64,000 nt of DNA from an uncultured Gilliamella sp. (GTDB lineage: Bacteria; Pseudomonadota; Gammaproteobacteria; Enterobacterales; Orbaceae). Shown piece after piece: positions 31,638 to 41,977 of this stretch. Made by a program: the position numbers and the translations under genes. The notes below the pieces were generated by a model, which did no database searches, was not told where the DNA came from, and was given only the letters and a program-made list of their open reading frames with translations. The stretch covers positions 31,791 through 95,790 of the forward strand of contig CAMLMY010000005.1 in assembly GCA_946481345.1 (NCBI GenBank), given 5' to 3'. Position 1 is the stretch's first letter. Each line of letters starts with the position of its first letter.

Positions 31638-33038
31638 TCAAAAGTTAGCATAAATAAAGTTTGGCACACCAGATGGTGCAATATATATTGTCAACCACAA
31701 TACTGAAATAAAAATGATAGGTAAGTAAATCAGATTTATTCTACTTATCAGTAAAGTAAACCAATTTGGAATATTTTTTAATATCGGATAAATAAAAAAT
31801 ACTACGTAGATAATTAAAAAAGTTACAATATATTTTGGTTCAATCAAAAAGTTGTGTGTTAATGCGGTTAGATAATCTAATGCATCAGGCAAACTTTCAC
31901 AATTAAAAAATAACCACGAAAAACACACGTAATGCCAAGTGAGAAACCTTGCTAATGTAGGAGAACGTTCAGTTACCCAACCTCGACCAAAATAATGTTC
32001 ACTAATATTAAGCGCTATAATACCAACTCCGTGACATGCGCCCCAAATAATAAAATTAATCCCAGCACCATGCCATAAACCCGATATTAACATCGCCAAC
32101 ATCACATTAATTTGCGTGCGAATAAGCCCTTTTCGATTACCACCAAGAGGAATATAGATATAATCACGAATCCAGTGCGATAAACTAATATGCCAACGGC
32201 TCCAAAATTCTCGCAAATTACAGGCTAAATAAGGGAAGTTAAAATTATTTGGTAATCGGAATCCTAATAAAAGAGCAATACCAGTAACTAAATCGGTATA
32301 GCCTGAAAAATTTAAGTAAATTTGAATTGCATAACCATAAAGTCCTACTAACAAATCAATAACACTAAATTCTAAAGGATTAGCAAAAATTGGCGTAACC
32401 CAATTTTCACTTATAATTCCGCCTAAACAATAGACTTTAATTACAGATAAAATTATTAAAGTAAAAGCTCTAAAAGGTTGTAAAATCTTGCGGGGATGAC
32501 GGGTAGTTATTTGAGGTAAAAAATTTTTAGCACGATTAACTGGACCCGCTATAACACTCGGGAAAAAAGATAAAAACAGTGCAAAATCCCAAAATTTAGC
32601 TACAGGTAATTCACTTTTTTTAACTGAGACAATATAGCTAACTGAATGAAGAGTATAAAATGATATTCCAATAGGAATAAGTACTGTTACAACAGGTAGT
32701 GCGATTGGTATATGGAGGAAATTAAATAAGGCCTGTAACTCATAACGGAAGAAATCAAAATATTTAAACAGCGACAAATTAGCTATTGATAAACATAATG
32801 CCAAGATTAACCACCGATTACCATTTTCATCTGACCGGGCAATCATAATTGAGAAAAAATATATTACACAGGTATAAATAAAAAGAATTAGCGCAAACTG
32901 CAAGCTAAAACTGGCCACAATAAGATAACTTGAAACTAAAAGTAATTTATTTTGTAATTTAGGAAAAAGACGATACCGCCAATATAACGCAAAAAAAACG
33001 ATAAAGATTAGTCCAAATTCAATAGATAAATAACTCAC
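31638..33038 (-). CDS. MBOAT-family acyltransferase, probable PatA/PacA-like acetyl exporter for peptidoglycan O-acetylation
   Basis: A 466-residue polytopic membrane protein with about ten hydrophobic segments. The MBOAT signature is clear: NLREFWSRWHISLSHWIRDY, then IYIPLGGNRKG, and the catalytic histidine region SGLWHGAGINFIIWG. Such proteins (AlgI, DltB, PatA) pass acyl groups across the membrane. The two downstream SGNH-fold genes make peptidoglycan O-acetylation the best guess; alginate-type or other polysaccharide acetylation is the alternative, but no polysaccharide genes are nearby. Confidence 0.8.
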   Translation of the reverse strand: MSYLSIEFGLIFIVFFALYWRYRLFPKLQNKLLLVSSYLIVASFSLQFALILFIYTCVIYFFSIMIARSDENGNRWLILALCLSIANLSLFKYFDFFRYELQALFNFLHIPIALPVVTVLIPIGISFYTLHSVSYIVSVKKSELPVAKFWDFALFLSFFPSVIAGPVNRAKNFLPQITTRHPRKILQPFRAFTLIILSVIKVYCLGGIISENWVTPIFANPLEFSVIDLLVGLYGYAIQIYLNFSGYTDLVTGIALLLGFRLPNNFNFPYLACNLREFWSRWHISLSHWIRDYIYIPLGGNRKGLIRTQINVMLAMLISGLWHGAGINFIIWGACHGVGIIALNISEHYFGRGWVTERSPTLARFLTWHYVCFSWLFFNCESLPDALDYLTALTHNFLIEPKYIVTFLIIYVVFFIYPILKNIPNWFTLLISRINLIYLPIIFISVLWLTIYIAPSGVPNFIYANF

Positions 33039-33098
33039 TGCATTCCTTTTATAAACATATATCGAACCTGAAAGTTCTTTAGAAAGTATATTAACGCC

Positions 33099-34085
33099 TT
33101 AATCACTAATCATCTCAGACTGAGCTAGCACATTATAAACAATTAATTCTTTATTTAGCCCTGTTACAGACAATAATAAACGCCTAGCCTGCAGCCATAA
33201 TTCATACAGTGCAGAAATTTTTTCATTGCTTTTAGTTGCTAATAATCTTACTAATGGTACTTGATCACGATTAACAATAAAACGACCAGCTTTTTGTTTT
33301 GCCTTTAATGCATCGCTTAATAAAGCACAAAACCAAATAATACATTCAATAAATTCTTCATTATCAAATGTTTTTGCAAGTTGCCAATAATCATTATGAG
33401 GTACAACACGTAATAAATGGTCACAAAATGCTTTTCTTTGCTGCCACTTTTCTGGTTTTAATAAAGCTAGTGCAGCTAATGGCGCATTTTCGCTCAATAA
33501 CAGCGCAGAGGCAAGCTCATTATCGCTACTTTGCTGATTATGTCTCTTTTTTAACCACTCAATGGATTGCTCCAATTTAGGTACAGATAAAAAATAAGAA
33601 AAACAACGACTATGAATTGTTGGTAATAAATGGCTATTATGCTCATCACTTAAAATAAAGTAGGTATTTTCTGGAGGCTCTTCTAATGTTTTAAGTAATG
33701 CATTAGCTGCGGCTTCTGTCATTAAAGTGGCCCGCTTAATCCAAATAACTTTATTGCCACCTTGTTGGGATTTTTCGTACACTTTAGTGGTAATTTTTCG
33801 AATTTGATCAATACCAATAGATTGTTTATCTTGTTCATTCGTTATGATGTAAAAATCTGGGTGATGATGGGACAGAAATAACTTACAACTGTGGCAACTT
33901 GAACAAGGTTCTAATTGCTCTGCAGACAAACATAATAAACGATTAGCCACCATATTAATGAACTCATCTTCACCACTTCCTTGCACGTAATTAATCAATA
34001 ACGCATGATGAGTCTTTTTATGTATAATTCCTTCGGCAAATTGTTGATAAGGCGATATCAGCCAAGGATAATCATTTAAAATCAT
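33099..34085 (-). CDS. holB: DNA polymerase III delta' subunit HolB
   Basis: HolB is part of the clamp loader that places the sliding clamp on DNA. A 328-residue AAA+-like protein with the zinc-binding cysteine cluster [10 protein letters not shown] near residue 62 and the conserved [14 protein letters not shown] and SRC motif. The P-loop is degenerate ([10 protein letters not shown]), as is typical for delta'. Its ATG overlaps the tmk stop (ATGA), so translation is coupled. Confidence 0.96.
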   Translation of the reverse strand: MILNDYPWLISPYQQFAEGIIHKKTHHALLINYVQGSGEDEFINMVANRLLCLSAEQLEPCSSCHSCKLFLSHHHPDFYIITNEQDKQSIGIDQIRKITTKVYEKSQQGGNKVIWIKRATLMTEAAANALLKTLEEPPENTYFILSDEHNSHLLPTIHSRCFSYFLSVPKLEQSIEWLKKRHNQQSSDNELASALLLSENAPLAALALLKPEKWQQRKAFCDHLLRVVPHNDYWQLAKTFDNEEFIECIIWFCALLSDALKAKQKAGRFIVNRDQVPLVRLLATKSNEKISALYELWLQARRLLLSVTGLNKELIVYNVLAQSEMISD

Positions 34086-34723
34086 ACATTAGTAACCTGT
34101 TGTGTTAACCATGTTGTTAGGATCTGTTCAATTTGCATTGTCACCTGATTGATTGATTTAGATGCATCAATGGTAAAAATGGTTTCATCTTGATTTGCCA
34201 GTTCTAAATAACGTTGACGAATTCGCTCAAAAAAGGGTAATGACTGTTGTTCAATACGATCGAGTTCACCTCTTGCTCTAGCACGCATTAAACCAATTTG
34301 TGGTTCAATATCTAAATATAAAGTTAAATCAGGCTTAAAATTACCTAAAACTTGCTCTTTTAATGTGGTGATAAAAACTTTATCTAACTGGCGACCACCG
34401 CCTTGATAAGCTTGCGTTGATAAATCATGCCGATCACCAATGACCCATTTACCAGCATTAAGAGCAGGCTTAATCACATTATCAATCAATTGAATACGAG
34501 CGGCATATAACATCAACAATTCGGCTTTATCCGTCAAAGGTTCATCATCCAAACCATTTTTAATAAGATTGCGTAATGCTTCAGCAATGGGTGTACCACC
34601 TGGTTCACGAGTAAATTGTAAATCGCAAATGTTATATTGATTCAAAATACGAGCAACGGTATTAACTGCTGTCGTTTTACCCGCACCTTCAAGACCTTCA
34701 ATGACAATAAATTTGCCTGTCAT
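34082..34723 (-). CDS. tmk: Thymidylate kinase Tmk
   Basis: Tmk phosphorylates dTMP to dTDP. The P-loop [13 protein letters not shown] is at residues 9-21, the DRx motif is [16 protein letters not shown], and the LID region [14 protein letters not shown] follows. Length 213 is normal. The tmk-holB pair is conserved in enterics. Confidence 0.97.
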   Translation of the reverse strand: MTGKFIVIEGLEGAGKTTAVNTVARILNQYNICDLQFTREPGGTPIAEALRNLIKNGLDDEPLTDKAELLMLYAARIQLIDNVIKPALNAGKWVIGDRHDLSTQAYQGGGRQLDKVFITTLKEQVLGNFKPDLTLYLDIEPQIGLMRARARGELDRIEQQSLPFFERIRQRYLELANQDETIFTIDASKSINQVTMQIEQILTTWLTQQVTNV

Positions 34724-35023
34724 GCTAAATTCCTAAACTATTTATGATGATCATATGTTTAATAACGCCCTATTGTACGCTATTTTTGATTATTAGTTTA
34801 GTTAACAGTTACTTTCAATTTTCATGTTTTAAAATGAACTTCATAACTATTTAAGATTTTTAATAAATCTCATTCGATTTTTTATATTCATAAAAATATA
34901 AAAGTGAATATATGCCTATATTGGTAAAGAAATAAAGTTAAAACGTTATTAAGACATTAAGGAGAGTATATGCTTATAACCCTGTAGCTAAAAGCCTTTC
35001 ATTACTTTACCTAATTAATCTAA
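34724..35023. other. Intergenic region between tmk and the distal end of the CRISPR array (300 bp)
   Basis: AT-rich. It contains one good ribosome binding site and ATG on the + strand (GGAGAGTAT ATG, at about 34962-34973), but the frame stops after five codons, so at most a gene remnant. Nothing else seen. Confidence 0.5.
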
Positions 35024-35910
35024 CTATATATCCCTGTGTATACAGGAAACGTCATGTTACGTCCATCTTTAGTTCTCACTAATACGGTTTATCCCTGTAC
35101 ATACAGGGAACACACGTACTCATTAGCTGTGCTACCATTATTATAGCGGTTTATCCCTGTGCATACAGGGAACACTCATCTTTATCCCTCTTATAGTTGT
35201 TCCGTATCGGTTTATCCCTGTGCATACAGGGAACACCGCGATCATCGAATTATTCCCGGCACTGTCCACGGTTTATCCCTGTGCATACAGGGAACACTTG
35301 CGCTCACATTCCCATTCATTGGGTGGGTACGGTTTATCCCTGTGCATACAGGGAACACGGTATCCGAGGTAATAAATTTGGTGCTAGAGTCCGGTTTATC
35401 CCTGTGCATACAGGGAACACACATCACAAATAAATCACTGCTTAAGTTACTGCGGTTTATCCCTGTGCATACAGGGAACACTACATTGCGTTTGCCAGCC
35501 TCTAATACACCGTCGGTTTATCCCTGTGCATACAGGGAACACTGTTATGCCGCCAGTGTTTAAGTTTTTTAATTCGGTTTATCCCTGTGCATACAGGGAA
35601 CACTTCAGCAACTAAATGAAACATAACAGATGAGTCGGTTTATCCCTGTGCATACAGGGAACACAGGGCAGAAAAAAAGGCGTACACCCTGTCGCCCGGT
35701 TTATCCCTGTGCATACAGGGAACACCCTAGTCAAATTTTTACACCCGCGAAAAATCAACGGTTTATCCCTGTGCATACAGGGAACACCAGTTTCAAATTC
35801 GCAGAGCATCAAAAGACGGCGGTTTATCCCTGTGCATACAGGGAACACGTATTATCCAAAATACGTTAGATTTGTCCTCATCGGTTTATCCCTGTGCATA
35901 CAGGGAACAC
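35024..35910 (-). CRISPR. Type I-E CRISPR array, 15 repeats and 14 spacers
   Basis: 29-bp repeats start at 35024, 35085, 35147, 35208, 35269, 35330, 35392, 35453, 35514, 35575, 35636, 35697, 35759, 35820 and 35882, with 32- or 33-bp spacers. The repeat contains TCCCTGT-loop-ACAGGGA, a 7-bp stem for Cas6e. In transcript sense it ends in ATAAACCG, the usual type I-E 5' handle, so the array is read on the minus strand from high to low coordinates. Thirteen repeats are identical; the one at 35085 has a single change and the one at 35024 is degenerate, as expected for the oldest end. Leader and cas2 lie on the high-coordinate side. Confidence 0.98.
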
Positions 35911-35994
35911 TCTAAATATATATAATTGTTTTATTTAGATTTATTGGCATCCCAAAAATCTACCAATTTTTTTAATTTTTTAAAGAACGTTAAC
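35911..35994 (-). promoter_or_regulatory. CRISPR leader
   Basis: An 84-bp AT-rich stretch between the cas2 stop codon and the first (newest) repeat, on the side where type I-E leaders lie. It should carry the pre-crRNA promoter and integration signals. The poly-T/A blocks are visible but no convincing IHF site was found. Confidence 0.75.
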
Positions 35995-37208
<1,214 letters not shown>

Positions 37209-37219
37209 AACCGTTTATC

Positions 37220-37897
37220 CTATTGATAATGTTTTATCAAGAATAAACCACAACCAAATCCTTTACTTTTGCCAATTCCTTGATAGATGGTATTTAAAAA
37301 CAATTCAGCATCCGTCACTGTCAACACGCCTTGATAATCAACACTACTGTAAATGATTGGTTTAAGATCACTTTTTTTAATAAATTGCTGTTGGACATAA
37401 CTAATTACTGCACAATTTACTTGTTGATCATTAGTCGTTAATAATGAAAATCCTCTGGTTTCACTCTGTTTAATTAACCAATTTATTGCAGCTTGATTTT
37501 GGCGAATTTTTATCTCATTAGTCTTTATTTTTAACTCTTGTTTTTTAATCGGATATTTAGCGTTCATCAACACATCACTACGCTTACCATTTTTAAACAC
37601 TACTGGATTTGCCCGCAGTGAAAAAAACAATCTCATTCCAGCGGTTAATTTTGGTTGATACGGTTTAGTTTCTATTAAAAAAAACTGATGATTTGAGAGT
37701 GGTGCGACTTCCGATAATAGATAATATTGATAACCTTTACCAATTCGCTCTTCCCGAAATAAAAAAGTACGTTTTTCTTGATTAGGAAAGAGTTGCCATA
37801 ACCATTGATGAATTGCATAAGGTCCCGAATTTTGCAATTTTTGTTGCATAACATAAGGAAGTTGGTTTAGTTTTAAAGTAACTCGAGAAAAATACAT
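37220..37897 (-). CDS. cas6e: Cas6e, crRNA-processing endonuclease (CasE)
   Basis: Cas6e cuts pre-crRNA at the base of the repeat hairpin and stays bound to the 3' handle in Cascade. A 225-residue RAMP protein starting MYFSRVTLKLNQLP. The C-terminal glycine-rich loop GIGKSKGFGCGLFLI is diagnostic. The catalytic histidine is expected near residue 30 (YAIHQWLWQLF). Its start directly follows the cas5e stop. Confidence 0.94.
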   Translation of the reverse strand: MYFSRVTLKLNQLPYVMQQKLQNSGPYAIHQWLWQLFPNQEKRTFLFREERIGKGYQYYLLSEVAPLSNHQFFLIETKPYQPKLTAGMRLFFSLRANPVVFKNGKRSDVLMNAKYPIKKQELKIKTNEIKIRQNQAAINWLIKQSETRGFSLLTTNDQQVNCAVISYVQQQFIKKSDLKPIIYSSVDYQGVLTVTDAELFLNTIYQGIGKSKGFGCGLFLIKHYQ

Positions 37898-38641
37898 CTA
37901 TTCACTCCCTTTCAACTTGCCTGAAAACTGCTGACGACAACTAAAATGCCAGCGCTCACGATTTATTGGTTGATCTTGCCGAAGCTGAATTTTAATTATC
38001 TTAAAGTGATCTTCTTGATTAGTCTGTTCCCAATAATATTCATCAGCAGTGCTTTCGACTAATTTATCAATAACCGGATCTTGACGATGACACTCTTGAT
38101 AATGCTTGTCTGCAAAAATAAAAGCCTCACTCAATGTTCCTTGATACAAGATAGGTGATAATGGCAACGATAAAGGTGAGTTTTTCCTCCCTGCGTATAA
38201 TGGAAAAACGGGGTTAAGTAATGCTTGTTGTATTTGGGTTAAACTATAAGGTGCATTTTCAGTTTCAGACATTACAATTTGATAGTAAACATCATTATAA
38301 TATTCACGCTGTGATAATACAGTTTCCAGCTCAAGGGGATTTTGTCGAATTTCATCAAAACGCGTATGCCATACTTGCTTTTTGTTAGCTCTAGGAGCTT
38401 GAACAGTATGAAAATCTCTAAACCAGCTATTATGAGCAATAAAAGGACGAATCGCAAAATGATAATGCTGATTAAAATTATCAATTTGATTATCATTACG
38501 TCGAATTCCGAGCGCCGCCGAGGCTAATCCCAATAAAGCAGAGCGAGAGGGAATAATATTGCTGTGGCGAACTTCGCCAACAGCAGGTTCGCCCCAAGAT
38601 GTAAAAGGGGCATAAATCTGAAAAATAAGATGGTCTATCAT
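37898..38641 (-). CDS. cas5e: Cas5e, Cascade subunit (CasD)
   Basis: Cas5e caps the 5' handle of the crRNA in Cascade. The start was set at 38641 (MIDHLIFQIYAPFTSWG) because a ribosome binding site GGAGA lies 10 bp before it and Cas5e proteins begin just before this strand; an in-frame start at 38671 would overlap cas7e. The N-terminal motif APFTSWGEPAVGEVR and SRSALLGLASAALGI are typical. Length becomes 247 residues. Confidence 0.93.
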   Translation of the reverse strand: MIDHLIFQIYAPFTSWGEPAVGEVRHSNIIPSRSALLGLASAALGIRRNDNQIDNFNQHYHFAIRPFIAHNSWFRDFHTVQAPRANKKQVWHTRFDEIRQNPLELETVLSQREYYNDVYYQIVMSETENAPYSLTQIQQALLNPVFPLYAGRKNSPLSLPLSPILYQGTLSEAFIFADKHYQECHRQDPVIDKLVESTADEYYWEQTNQEDHFKIIKIQLRQDQPINRERWHFSCRQQFSGKLKGSE

Positions 38642-38654
38642 CTTGTCGACTCTC

Positions 38655-39719
38655 CTATTTTTGCGCAACAAAATCTAATGCCGCGCTAAGGGTTCCTTCT
38701 CCTGTTTCACTATTGAGAACATAGCGACTATCAGCGCATTGACCATAAACTCTATCAAATTTATCACGTTGCTCTTCTAAACGGGTAATGGCATCATTAA
38801 CCAGATCTTGACTACGAATTGGATTAAAATAAGCTACCGCTAAAGAACGCGGTTGTTGGCTCCCTTTTTCTATCAATAAGTAGGAAGTATATGCTCGTGA
38901 AGCGAAACTATTTTGCATACCGGTTGGTGCTACTTTTGCTGCTGATTCAGTTAAAGCTTTTAAGGTTTTTTCAACCAATACTTCATCACCATTTAAATTT
39001 TCTAATAATAAATCACGACTGATACAGACATAAGTATAAAACAGTGCAGACGCAAATCCACGGCTACCCAAATGCGCTGAACCAGCATCAACATCATAAT
39101 CATTTAAATCATCAACAGCAGTAAAAAAATCATTCTCAATGGTTACGGCACTTACGCCTAAGGCATGAGAAACTTGACACGCAGCTTCAATATTAAATGC
39201 CGGGCTATCAGCTAACATTCGTCCGAATAATGCAATATCAATACTACTATTTTCTTTACGCAATAATTTAACTTCATTATCGGTAGGCTCGCGTTTTTCA
39301 CTAATTAATAAATCAACTAATTGTTTAATTACTTGTTGTTCATTACTACTAATATGTACCAATTGTTCTATTTCTAAATTATCCAATGGGTCTTTTGGTG
39401 ATTTTTCATTTTTTAGTTTACCAAACTGACCGGCTATTTTAATTGCACTTTCTTTAGCTATTTTTTCAGATATGCCATTATCAACCATTGGTTTATATAC
39501 CCAATCTCGAGCAAAGCGGCGTGAACGAACGCCAATATGATCACTTAATGATTGATAAAAACAGTCAGAGGTTCGCCAAGCTCTTTTTAAGCTTTGTGAC
39601 GAAATACGTAAACGGTTAGTATTACCCATTTCGGCGGTTTTTGGTCGACCAAAATCATCACGGTTTAAGTTTGAGGGTGCATAAGCGGTTAATAGATGTA
39701 ATTGAATAAATGTAGTCAT
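38655..39719 (-). CDS. cas7e: Cas7e, Cascade backbone subunit (CasC/Cse4)
   Basis: Six copies of Cas7e coat the crRNA spacer. The 354-residue protein has the diagnostic start TTFIQLHLLTAYAPSNLNRDDFGRPK-type and the SSQSLKRAWR motif. The central ANIEAA-like region (FNIEAACQVSHALGV) and the conserved GSAHLGSRGFASALFYTY follow. Preceded by a GGAA-type ribosome binding site, 5 bp after the upstream stop. Confidence 0.96.
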   Translation of the reverse strand: MTTFIQLHLLTAYAPSNLNRDDFGRPKTAEMGNTNRLRISSQSLKRAWRTSDCFYQSLSDHIGVRSRRFARDWVYKPMVDNGISEKIAKESAIKIAGQFGKLKNEKSPKDPLDNLEIEQLVHISSNEQQVIKQLVDLLISEKREPTDNEVKLLRKENSSIDIALFGRMLADSPAFNIEAACQVSHALGVSAVTIENDFFTAVDDLNDYDVDAGSAHLGSRGFASALFYTYVCISRDLLLENLNGDEVLVEKTLKALTESAAKVAPTGMQNSFASRAYTSYLLIEKGSQQPRSLAVAYFNPIRSQDLVNDAITRLEEQRDKFDRVYGQCADSRYVLNSETGEGTLSAALDFVAQK

Positions 39720-39724
39720 GATGA

Positions 39725-40360
39725 TTATTCCTTAGTATTAGTATTAGTATTAGTATCAGTATTAGTTGAAAAGTAGTCCCTTGCCCAACGAACATAAAAG
39801 CGTTTAAATGGGTTAGTATCAGCTGGCCAATTATGTTCACGAGCATGCCACTCTTGCATCCATAAAAAGATGCCATCAGCAAGGGAAGTTATATTAACCC
39901 CTTTTTCACCTCGCAACTTGACAGCATGAATTAAACGCTGACAAAATTCTTCAGGGGTGTCACTGGTAAGAAGACTTTCAAATCGCAATTTAGATAAATA
40001 ATTACGTTCGCCACCTTTTACTTTTTCACTTAATTGTGCAGCAAATGGCGATTTATCATTATTCTTTTCTACAAAAGCAGCCACATTAGCAAATATCTTT
40101 AATGCATAATAATGAACTTCCGTTTGAGCTAATTTACTGTCGTTATTAATAAGTTTATTAGCTAAAATAGTGTAACCATCTTGTAAAAATATGAATTCAG
40201 ATAATGAATCTCGACGCAAATCAGCGCGCAATTTGCGTCCATTGTAACTAATACCATTGAATTTACCTTGCCGTTGCTGCAACATAGAAAACCATTCATC
40301 AATAATCTTTTTATGGTTATCATTTAAGATGATCAGTTCTTTTTGGATAGTATCTGACAT
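39725..40360 (-). CDS. cas11e: Cas11e small Cascade subunit, probable internal translation product
   Basis: An ATG at 40360 inside the fused frame lies exactly where a separate Cse2 would start (MSDTIQKELIILND). A strong ribosome binding site (AGGGAGA) precedes it by 5 bp. A free 211-residue Cas11e is therefore likely to be made in addition to, or instead of, the fusion. Two Cas11e copies per Cascade are needed, so a free product makes stoichiometric sense. This start is inferred from sequence only. Confidence 0.7.
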   Translation of the reverse strand: MSDTIQKELIILNDNHKKIIDEWFSMLQQRQGKFNGISYNGRKLRADLRRDSLSEFIFLQDGYTILANKLINNDSKLAQTEVHYYALKIFANVAAFVEKNNDKSPFAAQLSEKVKGGERNYLSKLRFESLLTSDTPEEFCQRLIHAVKLRGEKGVNITSLADGIFLWMQEWHAREHNWPADTNPFKRFYVRWARDYFSTNTDTNTNTNTKE

Positions 40361-41908
40361 GCTGTTCTCCCTACATGAAATGCAAGACAGTTTATTATTT
40401 TTAATCTTTTTAATATTTTTAATTTTTTCAAAATTTTTAAGTAATTTTTCTCTTGTAGTGATTTTTTCGGAACTGATCAATCGTTGATCTGGGTTTGAAA
40501 AAGCCGCCTTATCGTAAATTTGGGTGATATATGTTAATAAGGTATTTGTCCAACCTAACAAAAAATGAAAGCGACCATTTGGGTTATCTTTTTGTTCAAT
40601 AAGTTGTGTAACAAATTCATAAAAAGGTATTTCAGTTTCTTTCCAATAAGCAATATCAACGGAACTTGATTGTTTATTGATACTAGCCAAGGCTTTACGT
40701 AGTATTGGTAAAGTATCTTTACTAAACTCAAGTGCTTGTGCTATTAACTCTTTAATATCGCTATCTGGATCAGCAAATATTGGATAGACAGGAAAGTTAT
40801 GTTCATACCAGCAGCGAGCCTTCATATTGTCAAAATCATAACCAAAACACCAAAGGTGATATTCTTGCGGAGATTCAAAGTCACGATAATCATGAACGTT
40901 AACAACTTGAGCTGGCTGGTTATCATCATTAGTAGTAACCATTCCTAACCAATCGCGATAACTTAACCCCCCAGGCTGACCTTTGATGGATATCGGTGCT
41001 CCCGTTTTACTGTCTGTTCGATAAGGAGATAAAGGATGCCGCCAGTTTTGATATTGAACACCATAATTTTTAGTTTGATAATGGCTAATAAGTTCGGACG
41101 ACTCCTCACCACAAAGATCACAATTGCCTTGCGTTATATTGTCAAAATCCAGCTCAATTCGGCGAGGCATACCCCAAAAAGCTTGACAAAAATTAGCTTG
41201 TTCAGGATATACACTTAAATTTTTGGGCGGTTCACTGGTTATGGTTTTGTTTAACCATGGGAAGACAGTTTCATCATAGCGTTGTGGTTTTTCATCATCA
41301 TTAAGTGGCACTACATTTAACCATAACTTTTTCCATAATGGTGTTGGCGAGTTCAGCTCAGGCATTATTAACGTGGTAATTGGTCCTCCACCCCGCAAAC
41401 TGACTCGATGCCCTTGTCCACCTGCTGGGGCATTAGTTTGTAAAGTGAATAATGCCATAACTGCACAATGTGGACAGATAGCCTTAACAAAATCCCGCTT
41501 AATAAAATGATCGGTATTTCTTTTTAAAGCATTTTCACCAGGCGCCTCAACCAATAAACCTGATATTGGTACTTTATTACCATTTAATGGTGTAAAGTCT
41601 TGCATAAAAGCAGGTTTAGTAGCACCAAATTGCATTGCTGGTTTAATTTGTTCAAATGCTTTATCTAGCTGTGATTGGGGTATCCCCTCATCCCAATAGT
41701 CTAACCATTCATCATTATTTTTGGGGTAAAAAGCAGTTTGCAGTAAACCAATAAGAAATTGGTATGCAGCACCTTGAAAATCAGGTCTAAAATAGGCTAA
41801 ATCAGAAATGGTTTCATCAATTAACTGACTGGGCTTAATTTTACTTATCTGACCATTAAAATGTCTTACAGGAATCCATTCATGGTCTAACAATGATAAA
41901 GTAGACAA
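39725..41908 (-). CDS. cas8e-cas11e: Cas8e-Cas11e fused reading frame (Cse1 + Cse2)
   Basis: One uninterrupted frame of 727 residues, where most type I-E systems have two genes. Residues 1-516 are Cas8e, which reads the PAM and recruits Cas3: LLDHEWIPVRH start, zinc-like CPHC and CDLC pairs, and LRGGGPITTLI. Residues 517-727 are Cas11e, the small subunit: SKLRFESLLTSDTPEEFCQRL, FYVRWARDYF. The join (about 490-516) is Lys/Asn/Ile-rich. No stop separates them. The start codon is TTG, set by AAGGAG 7 bp before it. The C-terminal tail NTDTNTNTNT comes from a 6-bp tandem repeat. A lost stop or a sequencing error are the alternatives for the join. Confidence 0.88.
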   Translation of the reverse strand: MSTLSLLDHEWIPVRHFNGQISKIKPSQLIDETISDLAYFRPDFQGAAYQFLIGLLQTAFYPKNNDEWLDYWDEGIPQSQLDKAFEQIKPAMQFGATKPAFMQDFTPLNGNKVPISGLLVEAPGENALKRNTDHFIKRDFVKAICPHCAVMALFTLQTNAPAGGQGHRVSLRGGGPITTLIMPELNSPTPLWKKLWLNVVPLNDDEKPQRYDETVFPWLNKTITSEPPKNLSVYPEQANFCQAFWGMPRRIELDFDNITQGNCDLCGEESSELISHYQTKNYGVQYQNWRHPLSPYRTDSKTGAPISIKGQPGGLSYRDWLGMVTTNDDNQPAQVVNVHDYRDFESPQEYHLWCFGYDFDNMKARCWYEHNFPVYPIFADPDSDIKELIAQALEFSKDTLPILRKALASINKQSSSVDIAYWKETEIPFYEFVTQLIEQKDNPNGRFHFLLGWTNTLLTYITQIYDKAAFSNPDQRLISSEKITTREKLLKNFEKIKNIKKIKNNKLSCISCRENSMSDTIQKELIILNDNHKKIIDEWFSMLQQRQGKFNGISYNGRKLRADLRRDSLSEFIFLQDGYTILANKLINNDSKLAQTEVHYYALKIFANVAAFVEKNNDKSPFAAQLSEKVKGGERNYLSKLRFESLLTSDTPEEFCQRLIHAVKLRGEKGVNITSLADGIFLWMQEWHAREHNWPADTNPFKRFYVRWARDYFSTNTDTNTNTNTKE
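39732..39766. repeat. 6-bp tandem repeat at the cas11e 3' end
   Basis: About six copies of TTAGTA (one with a change) encode the alternating Asn-Thr tail of the fused Cas8e-Cas11e protein. Copy-number change would stay in frame. Confidence 0.85.
40366..40372 (-). promoter_or_regulatory. Internal ribosome binding site for cas11e
   Basis: AGGGAGA on the minus strand, 5 bases before the internal ATG at 40360. Strong complement to the 16S 3' end, lying in the linker of the fused frame. Confidence 0.7.
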
Positions 41909-41977
41909 TTTATACTCCTTTTTCCAGTTTAAAATAAGCGAAATGTAATTTATTCCGCTTATCGGTTTAAAATTAAA

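Noticed and set aside
34962..34990. Good ribosome binding site and ATG on the + strand near the array end
   Set aside because: The frame stops after five codons; at most a gene remnant.
35159..35915. Several ORFs of 68-134 codons running through the CRISPR array on both strands, with repeated VYPCAYREH- or RFIPVHTGNT-like peptides
   Set aside because: The peptides are translations of the CRISPR repeat in different frames; there is no independent coding signal.
35968..35984. IHF-like site in the CRISPR leader (TACCAA with T-run)
   Set aside because: Two or more mismatches to the IHF consensus and too far from the first repeat to be convincing.
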